Shown: positions 1 through 4,903 of the stretch, piece by piece
How positions within the stretch are numbered: the first letter of the stretch is position 1
How the letters are laid out: each line of letters opens with the position of its first letter
NCBI GenBank assembly: GCA_029256005.1
Contig: JAQSYS010000135.1
Span: 1 to 5,575 of the forward strand
Direction: 5' to 3'
DNA: 5,575 bases
From: Sedimentibacter sp.
Lineage (GTDB): Bacteria; Bacillota; Clostridia; Tissierellales; Sedimentibacteraceae
The notes under the pieces: model-generated
What the model was told of the DNA's origin: nothing
Databases searched by the model: none
What the model saw: only the letters and a program-made list of their open reading frames with translations
Translations under genes and position numbers: made by a program

Positions 1-236
1 CTGCCAGCAACACCAGTATTAATAATTGCATCTGGTTTATATTTTAATATCATTGTCTGAGCACAGACTGCAGCATGGACCTTACCAACTCCACATTTTG
101 CGACTACAACATCTTTGCCCTGTAATGTTCCCTCATAATAAACTACTCCGCTAATTGTTTCTTTTTTTATATTATTCATGGATTCGATAAGTTCATTAAC
201 TTCTATATCCATAGCTCCTATAATGCCTGTCTTCAT
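1..236 (-). CDS. mtnN: 5'-methylthioadenosine/S-adenosylhomocysteine nucleosidase, N-terminal part
   Basis: Partial gene; the 78 N-terminal codons are present and the rest lies beyond the left edge (family about 230 residues). The enzyme hydrolyses methylthioadenosine and S-adenosylhomocysteine to adenine plus the thioribose, in cytosolic SAM salvage. The protein opens MKTGIIGAMDIEV, matching the family start, with Glu12 at the position of the catalytic Glu12 of E. coli MtnN. KCGVGKVHAA (47-56) matches the conserved KSGIGKVAAA segment and INTGVAG (72-78) the INTGSAG segment. Residue 76 is Val where the E. coli and S. aureus enzymes have an active-site Ser, and residue 48 is Cys where E. coli has Ser. 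The start is set by a GAGG site 8 nt upstream. It is transcribed away from the GIY-YIG gene from its own promoter. Family assignment is secure; activity cannot be judged because Glu174 and Asp197 equivalents are off the window. Confidence 0.93.
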   Translation of the reverse strand, partial: MKTGIIGAMDIEVNELIESMNNIKKETISGVVYYEGTLQGKDVVVAKCGVGKVHAAVCAQTMILKYKPDAIINTGVAG

Positions 237-270
237 ATTTTTTTCCTCATATTTGTATAGTTTTTTAGTC

Positions 271-299
271 ATTTTAATATAAGAATTAAAAAAAGTCAA
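271..299 (-). promoter_or_regulatory. sigma-A-type promoter for mtnN
   Basis: Read on the minus strand: TTGACT (299-294), a 17-bp spacer, then TAAAAT (276-271). Each hexamer differs from consensus at one base. The start of transcription would fall near 264, giving a leader of about 28 nt with the GAGG ribosome binding site. Predicted by inspection only. Confidence 0.72.
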
Positions 300-313
300 A
301 CTATGATTATGCA

Positions 314-342
314 TTGTCAGTGATAAGAAAAAGTACTATAAA
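314..342 (+). promoter_or_regulatory. sigma-A-type promoter for the GIY-YIG gene
   Basis: TTGTCA (314-319), a 17-bp spacer, then TATAAA (337-342). Each hexamer has one mismatch to consensus. Transcription would start near 349, about 45 nt before the preferred start codon. Its -35 lies only 14 bp from the -35 of the divergent mtnN promoter. Confidence 0.6.
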
Positions 343-393
343 TATTTTTTTTGTGTTAAAATAATCATAATGACAAATAATAAGGGTGAAAAT

Positions 394-636
394 ATGCATT
401 ATATATACATAGTAGAATGCTGTGATGAAACATTGTATACAGGGTATACAACTGATTTGGAAAAGCGTGTTAAAACTCACAATGAAAAAAAAGGTGCTAA
501 GTATACAAGAGGAAGAACTCCTGTAGTTTTGAAATATTATGAGGAGTTTGATAACAAAGGGGATGCTATGAAAAGAGAAATTCAAATTAAAGAAATGCCC
601 AAAGAGAAAAAGCTTAGATTAATTTACAATAAATAA
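394..636 (+). CDS. GIY-YIG domain protein (YhbQ/YazA-type small nuclease-like protein)
   Basis: Encodes 80 residues that are almost entirely one GIY-YIG domain, the stand-alone UPF0213 type related to E. coli YhbQ and B. subtilis YazA. The signature tyrosines are in YIYIVE (3-8, replacing GIY) and YTGYT (15-19, the YIG part). The conserved Arg is R25 and His is H29 in DLEKRVKTHN, and the metal-binding Glu is E62 in AMKREIQIK. GAKYTRGRTPVVLKYYEEF (34-52) is typical of this subfamily. The fold cuts nucleic acid in larger enzymes; the role of these small proteins is not well settled, with DNA repair or degradation proposed. The start at 394 is chosen because AAGGGTG lies 5 nt upstream and the product then begins at the usual place (MHYIYIVE). 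An in-frame ATG at 370 has no ribosome binding site. No terminator separates it from the next gene. Confidence 0.92.
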   Translation: MHYIYIVECCDETLYTGYTTDLEKRVKTHNEKKGAKYTRGRTPVVLKYYEEFDNKGDAMKREIQIKEMPKEKKLRLIYNK

Positions 637-644
637 AATTTAAA

Positions 645-673
645 TTGTATACTTTGTTAATATTTGCTATAAT
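645..673 (+). promoter_or_regulatory. extended -10 promoter for the degV-family gene
   Basis: TTGTAT (645-650), a 17-bp spacer, then a perfect TATAAT (668-673) preceded by TG in the extended -10 position (TGcTATAAT). Predicted transcription start is near 680, giving a leader of roughly 22 nt. It begins only 9 bp after the GIY-YIG stop codon, so the degV-family gene can be expressed on its own. Confidence 0.75.
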
Positions 674-702
674 TAATTTATTAATAGTTAAGGAGAAACC
701 TT

Positions 703-1527
703 ATGAAAGATAACTTAATAGTTGACAGTTGCACAGACTTTATTGAAGAAACTGAAGATATACCAAGAGTGCCGTTTAGAATACTTATTGACGATGAAGA
801 AATAGTTGACGAAAATACAGATATATATAGATTAATAGAAAAAATGAAAAATACTAAAAATCAAATAAAGACTGCTTGTGCTCCTCCAGAAGATTTCATT
901 AAAAAATTAAAGGAAGAAGCTAATAATTTTATAGTTACAATTTCAAACCCATTGAGCGGATCATATAATAGTGCAATGGTTGCTGTTGAAGCATTTAAAG
1001 AAAAATTTCCGGAAAGCTTCGTGCATGTGTTTGATACTAAGACTGCAGCTGCAGGCGAAACAATGATAGCTATGAAAGTTAAGCAGTTAATTGAAGAAAA
1101 TTTAAATGCAGCAGAAATAATCGAGCAAACAAATAAATATATTGCTAAATTAAAAACGCTGTTCATACTTGAATCTTTGGATAACCTTGCCAAGAACGGT
1201 AGAATAACAAATTTTAAAGCAATACTTGCAAACATAATGCACATTGTGCCTATTATGGGAGCAGATGAAGAAGGAAAAATAGTTCTTAGAGAACAAGTGA
1301 GAGGAAGGAAAAAGGCCTTCGCGAGACTTATTGAAATGATTTCTGAGCATAACGTTGACTTTGAAAACACAGTGCTGGGAATCACACATGTAAACTGTCT
1401 TGAAAAAGCAGAAAAGCTACGTGATGAAATAAAAGCCAGATATCCTTTTAAAGATATTAAAATATTTAAATCATCAGGGTTGAGCACAATCTATGCTGAT
1501 GATGGTGGAATTGTAATAGCATTTTAA
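703..1527 (+). CDS. DegV family fatty-acid-binding protein (FakB-like)
   Basis: Encodes 274 residues, full length for DegV proteins (about 275-290), with no signal peptide or membrane segment. Family members bind a fatty acid and, as FakB, present it to the kinase FakA for phosphorylation, feeding exogenous fatty acids into phospholipid synthesis. Visible motifs: VDSCTD (7-12, the DSxxDL start), TACAPP (57-62, where many members have TSQPSP), SNPLSGSYNSA (81-91, the conserved SxLSGTYxSA ligand loop), LESLDNLAKNGRIT (156-169) and EQVRGRKKA (197-205). The C-terminus reads GLSTIYADDGGIVIAF (259-274), where the better-known FakB proteins have a HTGPG-type loop. This suggests a distinct DegV branch whose ligand may differ. 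AAGGAG (690-695) sits 7 nt before the ATG. No fakA is in view, so the FakB role is inferred from family only. Confidence 0.93.
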   Translation: MKDNLIVDSCTDFIEETEDIPRVPFRILIDDEEIVDENTDIYRLIEKMKNTKNQIKTACAPPEDFIKKLKEEANNFIVTISNPLSGSYNSAMVAVEAFKEKFPESFVHVFDTKTAAAGETMIAMKVKQLIEENLNAAEIIEQTNKYIAKLKTLFILESLDNLAKNGRITNFKAILANIMHIVPIMGADEEGKIVLREQVRGRKKAFARLIEMISEHNVDFENTVLGITHVNCLEKAEKLRDEIKARYPFKDIKIFKSSGLSTIYADDGGIVIAF

Positions 1528-1572
1528 TACAGCAATATATTAGTTAAATAATCTCTATAAAACATTACTTAA

Positions 1573-1624
1573 GTTTTTCAACAATCAAATATAGTTTATC
1601 AACAATCAAATATAGTTTATCAAC
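1573..1624 (+). repeat. 21-bp tandem direct repeat, about 2.5 copies
   Basis: The 10-mer GTTT(T/A)TCAAC occurs three times at an exact 21-bp spacing (1573-1582, 1594-1603, 1615-1624), separated by two identical 11-bp AATCAAATATA segments. Only one base differs among the copies. The array is non-coding and lies between the degV-family stop codon and its terminator, ending 2 bp before the terminator stem. A 21-bp period equals two helical turns, which would suit stacked protein binding, but a recent slippage duplication explains it equally well. Confidence 0.9.
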
Positions 1625-1626
1625 GA

Positions 1627-1670
1627 CCAGGAGCAGATATATTCCCCCAATATTCTCTCCTGGGTTTTTT
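1627..1670 (+). terminator. intrinsic terminator downstream of the degV-family gene
   Basis: CCAGGAG (1627-1633) pairs with CTCCTGG (1657-1663). Pairing continues inward as AGA/TCT and ATATT/AATAT, with single unpaired bases at C1634 and T1638, closing a CCCCC loop (1644-1648). The hairpin is followed by G and six T residues (1665-1670). Total pairing is 15 bp. It lies 100 bp after the stop codon. The T-tract orientation shows it acts on plus-strand transcripts. Confidence 0.85.
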
Positions 1671-1709
1671 ATGCCCTTTTATTTACTTCTCACTAAATGG
1701 TTGGCATTA

Positions 1710-1738
1710 TTTACTAAATAAGCAAAGTATGGTATATT
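1710..1738 (+). promoter_or_regulatory. extended -10 promoter for fosX and the GNAT gene
   Basis: TTTACT (1710-1715), a 17-bp spacer, then TATATT (1733-1738) preceded by TG in the extended -10 position (TGgTATATT). The -35 matches consensus at four of six bases. Transcription would start near 1745, about 33 nt before the fosX ATG. It lies after the degV terminator, so it is the likely source of fosX transcription. Confidence 0.55.
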
Positions 1739-1777
1739 ATTTAAAATAAAATATTACTAAGAAATGCAGGAGGATTC

Positions 1778-2224
1778 ATGATTGAAGGTATTAGCCATGT
1801 TACTTTTGTTGTTAGAAAGTTGGATAAGACATCTCAATTTTTAAGGGAAATATTTAATGCTGAAGAGGTTTATTACAGCGGTGGGAAAAAGCATTCTTTA
1901 TATAAAGAAAAATTTTTTATTATTGGAAATCAGTGGATAGCAGTTATGGAAGATACAAATATACTTAATAGGACTTATCACCATTTAGCATTTAAAATAT
2001 CGGACTCTGATGTAGAGAGCTATATCGATAAAATTAAGAAATTGAACTTGGAATTATTACCTCCACGAAAAAGAGTACCTGGGGAAGGATATTCTATTTA
2101 TTTCTATGACTATGATAACAACTTATTTGAACTTCACACAGAAACATTGGATAAAAGGCTGGAAGTATATAACAAACTTGACAGCTATGAATTTAAAAAC
2201 TTAGAGGAAGAAAATTCACTTTAG
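1778..2224 (+). CDS. fosX: FosX-type fosfomycin resistance epoxide hydrolase
   Basis: Encodes 148 residues of the vicinal oxygen chelate (glyoxalase) superfamily. FosX is a cytosolic Mn(II)-dependent dimer that adds water to the epoxide of fosfomycin, without the thiol used by FosA or FosB. Residues expected from characterised FosX are at matching numbers: metal ligands His7 (GISHVTF), His69 (NRTYHHLAF) and Glu118 (NLFELH), and Glu44 (YKEKFF), the proposed general base that marks FosX. RVPGEGYSIYFYDYDNNLFELH (99-120) is near-diagnostic. Listeria FosX is about 133 residues; this one has an acidic tail of about 15 extra residues, likely dispensable. AGGAGG (1768-1773) is 4 nt before the ATG. 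The GNAT gene follows 41 bp later with no terminator between, so the two are probably co-transcribed. Base composition resembles the neighbours, with no mobile element in view, suggesting an intrinsic gene. Confidence 0.93.
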   Translation: MIEGISHVTFVVRKLDKTSQFLREIFNAEEVYYSGGKKHSLYKEKFFIIGNQWIAVMEDTNILNRTYHHLAFKISDSDVESYIDKIKKLNLELLPPRKRVPGEGYSIYFYDYDNNLFELHTETLDKRLEVYNKLDSYEFKNLEEENSL

Positions 2225-2265
2225 ATAGATCTACTAAGTGGAAGTATTTGATGTAGGAGAATAGT

Positions 2266-2826
2266 ATGGAGTTAATTGGTACACAAACAATTGAAACTGA
2301 AAGACTTTTATTAAGAAAATATACTTTAAACGATGCTGAGGACATGTATAATAATTGGGCTAAATATGAAGATTGCTTTAAATATCTTCCATGGGAACCA
2401 TGTGTCTCTACACATGAGGCTGAAGAACGAATAAAAAAGTGGATTGAATTATATAAAGAAAATACATTTTATCAATGGGGTATCGAACTTATAGAAAATA
2501 AAGAAATAATTGGTTTTATTAATTTGCACAACATTGATGAGGATAACTATTCAGCGGAAACTACTTATATATTATCTCCAAAATTTTGGAACAAGGGTAT
2601 TATGACAGAGGCAGTCAATGCTGTTTTAAAATTTGGCTTTGAATGTTTGGGTCTAAATAGAATAAGTGCCGAATTTTATTCTGGAAATGATAATTCACAA
2701 AAGGTAATGCTAAAAATCAATATGACATATGAAGGAACACTTCGAGAAAGATATTTTAAATCTGGAAGTTTCTATGATTCAATTCAATATTCTGTATTTA
2801 AAAAAGATTGGGAGCAGAAATTATAA
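2266..2826 (+). CDS. GNAT family N-acetyltransferase (RimJ/RimL type)
   Basis: Encodes 186 residues, the usual length for an Acetyltransf_3 (RimJ/RimL-like) GNAT, which transfers acetyl from acetyl-CoA to an amine. IETERLLLRKYTLNDAEDMY (9-28) is the classic first strand and helix. WGIELIENKEIIGFINL (71-87) is the central hairpin. YILSPKFWNKGIMTEAV (101-117) contains the pyrophosphate-binding loop, equivalent to (Q/R)xxGx(G/A), here WNKGIM. GLNRISAEFYSGNDNSQKVM (129-148) carries the conserved Asn and Ser that contact CoA. KINMTYEG (150-157) stands where most members have KLGF/M-x-x-EG, an Asn replacing the usual Gly. The substrate cannot be read from sequence; ribosomal protein N-termini, small-molecule amines and antibiotics are all acylated by relatives. 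AGGAG (2255-2259) is 6 nt upstream. It lies 41 bp after fosX and probably shares its transcript. No clear terminator follows. Confidence 0.9.
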   Translation: MELIGTQTIETERLLLRKYTLNDAEDMYNNWAKYEDCFKYLPWEPCVSTHEAEERIKKWIELYKENTFYQWGIELIENKEIIGFINLHNIDEDNYSAETTYILSPKFWNKGIMTEAVNAVLKFGFECLGLNRISAEFYSGNDNSQKVMLKINMTYEGTLRERYFKSGSFYDSIQYSVFKKDWEQKL

Positions 2827-2844
2827 GGTTTAATTTTATAATAT

Positions 2845-2873
2845 TTGCCTAAAATTAGAAACAATGATATAAT
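2845..2873 (+). promoter_or_regulatory. distal extended -10 promoter for the nitroreductase gene
   Basis: TTGCCT (2845-2850), a 17-bp spacer, then a perfect TATAAT (2868-2873) with TG in the extended -10 position (TGaTATAAT). This is the best promoter match in the spacer. It starts only 19 bp after the GNAT stop and would give a leader of about 128 nt. Confidence 0.7.
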
Positions 2874-3007
2874 GATTTATGGAAATTAAGTGAAATTATT
2901 AAGGCTTTTAGTATAAGGATATTTTAAATCATAATATTTTCAAATAGTTGTTAAAACATATGAAAAGTGGGTATAAATAGAACATAAATATATGTGGAGG
3001 GAATTAT
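2874..3007 (+). other. long AT-rich leader of the nitroreductase gene
   Basis: If the distal promoter is used, transcripts carry about 128 untranslated nt. I see no known riboswitch core (FMN, preQ1, fluoride, T-box) and no strong hairpin, only weak AT-rich pairing. It contains the second candidate promoter (2948-2977) and the ribosome binding site GGAGGG (2996-3001), 6 nt before the ATG. Confidence 0.4.
2948..2977 (+). promoter_or_regulatory. possible proximal promoter for the nitroreductase gene
   Basis: TTGTTA (2948-2953), an 18-bp spacer, then TATAAA (2972-2977). It would start transcription near 2984, about 24 nt before the ATG. It is a weaker match than the distal promoter, and in such AT-rich sequence chance matches are common. 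Confidence 0.4.
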
Positions 3008-3871
3008 ATGGAATATAAAGATTTAATAGCTAGAATGAAATCAGTAAGAAACTACAAGAAGGATGTTATCAGCCCTGAAATTATCTTAAAACTGAAGGAT
3101 TACTATAACAAGAGTAAAAGATTAGTTGAAGATATTGATATAGAAGTAATGCTGAAGAACAGAGATGAGGTTTATGATAAGCTAAAAGATCATGCTGGTT
3201 ACAATGATATTATGATTGATGCACCTCATTATATTATGTTTTTATCAGAAGAAAAAGATCACTACATTGAAAATGTAGGTTATGCAGCACAGGATGTAAG
3301 GTTAAAGGCATATGAACTTGGAATTGGTTCATGCTGGATTACAATGTGTGATGGAGATTCAATAAAAGAAAGATTAAACATAAATACTGATAAGAAGCTG
3401 ACTGCAATCATTGCATTGGGTTTTGACGATAACAAAAACAAGACCGTTGTTGAAAATGTTTCGGAATACAATCCTTCCAAGGCAAGTGTAAGCATAGTTG
3501 AGGATAATGTGTCTGAAAGACTTCGAATCAGTGATGTTGTATATATGAAAAAATGGGGAGAAAATGCAGACCCCGATGAAGTGGCAAATTTAGGACTACT
3601 AGAAGCATTCTTTTATGCTAGACTGGCTCCTTCAACAAAGAACAGACAGCCGTGGAGATTCATATATGATGACGGAATGGTTGTTCTTGCAATGAGAAAT
3701 GATGAAAATATATGTGAATATGAGGATAAAATTGATACTGGAATAGTAATGCTTTATTATCAACTGATAGTTGACAATACATTGTTTAAGATGAATTGGA
3801 AATTAGGTCAGCCAGATAAGAAATATGAAATACCAACAGATTATAATATTGTAGCATACTGCATCAATTAA
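3008..3871 (+). CDS. double-domain nitroreductase family protein (TM1586 type)
   Basis: Encodes 287 residues of the TM1586-like branch of the nitroreductase fold (flavin-dependent NAD(P)H oxidoreductases). Most nitroreductases are about 170-220 residues and work as dimers; here two nitroreductase-like halves are joined in one chain. The N-terminal half has the family start RMKSVRNYKKDVISPEII (9-26), the helix AAQDVRLKAYELGIGSCWI (93-111) and the strand AIIALGF (133-139), but lacks the flavin loop. The C-terminal half supplies that loop, EAFFYARLAPSTKNRQPWRF (199-218), and ends YNIVAYCIN. A single complete flavin site is therefore probably assembled from both halves. The substrate is unknown; nitroaromatics should not be assumed. 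GGAGGG (2996-3001) sets the start. It appears monocistronic, with its own promoter or promoters and a strong terminator just after the stop. No membrane segment or signal peptide is seen. Confidence 0.88.
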   Translation: MEYKDLIARMKSVRNYKKDVISPEIILKLKDYYNKSKRLVEDIDIEVMLKNRDEVYDKLKDHAGYNDIMIDAPHYIMFLSEEKDHYIENVGYAAQDVRLKAYELGIGSCWITMCDGDSIKERLNINTDKKLTAIIALGFDDNKNKTVVENVSEYNPSKASVSIVEDNVSERLRISDVVYMKKWGENADPDEVANLGLLEAFFYARLAPSTKNRQPWRFIYDDGMVVLAMRNDENICEYEDKIDTGIVMLYYQLIVDNTLFKMNWKLGQPDKKYEIPTDYNIVAYCIN

Positions 3872-3882
3872 TATTAATAAGC

Positions 3883-3910
3883 AAAAGGCGCAGAATGCGC
3901 CTTTTATTTT
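3883..3910 (+). terminator. intrinsic terminator after the nitroreductase gene
   Basis: A perfect 9-bp stem, AAAAGGCGC (3883-3891) with GCGCCTTTT (3897-3905), closes an AGAAT loop and runs into a T-rich tail (TTTTATTTTGTTTTG). It begins 11 bp after the nitroreductase stop. The next gene starts only 34 bp beyond the stem. The A-rich left arm also gives a partial T-run on the minus strand, so some bidirectional action is possible, though no minus-strand gene needs it. Confidence 0.9.
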
Positions 3911-3939
3911 GTTTTGTAATTAAAAAAAGAGGAGTATTT

Positions 3940-4845
3940 ATGAAAATAATAATAGATGAACACTTTTATGATATGGCGACAAAGGCGTTTCCTAATATTG
4001 AGTTTTTTAAAAATGCAAGTGAATGCCCTGATGCTGAGGCATTGATTGGCCAGCCTGATGCTATGGATGTTGGAATATTGGAGAAGCTTCCTAAACTTAG
4101 GTGGCTCCAATTATTCAGAGCAGGGTATGACATGATTGACACTGATTATATAAGAAAAAGAGATATAACACTTACAAACGGCAAAGATATATTTTCTATA
4201 CCAATAGCAGAGGATGTAGTTTGCAAAATATTGATGCACAGTACGAATGCCTTCAAATTTATAGAAAATAAACAATCTAAAATATGGGATAATAAATTAA
4301 AGAGAGTTGAACTTAACGGACAGACCATAGGTTTAATTGGGACCGGTTCCATAGCTACTGAAATTGCCAAGAGACTTAAGCCATTTGGTGTGAAGTTATT
4401 GGGACATAAAAGAACTCCTGTATTATCAATGCCATATTTTGATGAAATTTACTCAGGCAAAAGTGGATTGGATTATGTAATGTCAAATTCTGATTATATT
4501 ATAATTACAGCAGATTTAAATAATAGTACATATCATTTGGTTAACAAGGATAATTTAAAGTTGATGAAGGAAACTGCTTCTATTATTAACATAGCAAGAG
4601 GAAGCATCATAAACGAAGATGACTTGACAGAAGTGTTAAAAAATAAATCTATTGCTTATGCCGGTCTTGATGTTTTTGAGGTTGAGCCATTGCCTTTTGA
4701 TGATGAACTATGGGATTTAGATAATGTTTATTTGACACCTCATGCTTCAGCACTTGTTAAGAATAACAAATCAAGGTGGGAAACACTTATTGTGCAAAAC
4801 ATAAAGAATTTTATTGAAAATGAAAAATTAATAAATGTTGTATAA
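3940..4845 (+). CDS. D-2-hydroxyacid dehydrogenase (NAD(P)-dependent)
   Basis: Encodes 301 residues of the D-isomer-specific 2-hydroxyacid dehydrogenase family, which interconverts 2-oxoacids and D-2-hydroxyacids. The catalytic triad is visible: Arg220 (NIARGSI), Glu249 (DVFEVEPLP) and His268 (LTPHAS). LFRAGYDMID (58-67) is the substrate-loop region. The Rossmann motif is GLIGTGSIATEIAKRL (131-146), GxGxxA rather than GxGxxG. At the end of the second strand, LLGHKRTP (153-160) has no Asp that would bind the NAD ribose and instead has His-Lys-Arg, which hints at NADP(H) preference. The exact substrate is unknown (glyoxylate, hydroxypyruvate or branched 2-oxoacids are options). The start is at 3940, where GAGGAG lies 5 nt upstream and MKIIID opens a normal N-terminus; an in-frame ATG at 3895 sits in a terminator loop. 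The peptidase gene follows 58 bp later without a terminator. Confidence 0.91.
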   Translation: MKIIIDEHFYDMATKAFPNIEFFKNASECPDAEALIGQPDAMDVGILEKLPKLRWLQLFRAGYDMIDTDYIRKRDITLTNGKDIFSIPIAEDVVCKILMHSTNAFKFIENKQSKIWDNKLKRVELNGQTIGLIGTGSIATEIAKRLKPFGVKLLGHKRTPVLSMPYFDEIYSGKSGLDYVMSNSDYIIITADLNNSTYHLVNKDNLKLMKETASIINIARGSIINEDDLTEVLKNKSIAYAGLDVFEVEPLPFDDELWDLDNVYLTPHASALVKNNKSRWETLIVQNIKNFIENEKLINVV

Positions 4846-4903
4846 AATTCATATATCTATGATAATATAATTAACGAATGATTAGTTGTACATTGGAGGT
4901 AAC

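Noticed and set aside
370..393. Upstream ATG adding 8 residues to the GIY-YIG protein
   Set aside because: No ribosome binding site precedes it, while AAGGGTG precedes the ATG at 394, where the conserved domain begins.
307..585. Minus-strand open frame of 92 codons over the GIY-YIG gene
   Set aside because: It covers the GIY-YIG gene and its promoter on the opposite strand, with low-complexity Phe/Ile/Ser composition and no start signals.
861..1487. Minus-strand open frame of 208 codons opposite the degV-family gene
   Set aside because: It overlaps a clear DegV gene, has no ribosome binding site or recognisable motif, and its hydrophobic look follows from the complement of a lysine- and glutamate-rich gene.
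1573..1624. Short CRISPR array
   Set aside because: The repeats are direct with identical 11-bp spacers, far too short, and no cas gene is present.
1778..2826. Recently acquired mobile resistance cassette
   Set aside because: No inverted repeats, transposase, integrase or att-like duplications flank it, and base composition matches the neighbours.
2874..3007. Riboswitch in the nitroreductase leader
   Set aside because: No conserved core of FMN, preQ1, fluoride or T-box elements is visible, and there is no terminator or anti-terminator pair before the gene.
3895..3939. In-frame upstream ATG extending the dehydrogenase by 15 residues
   Set aside because: The ATG lies in the loop of the nitroreductase terminator and has no ribosome binding site; the ATG at 3940 has GAGGAG at good spacing and gives a normal family N-terminus.
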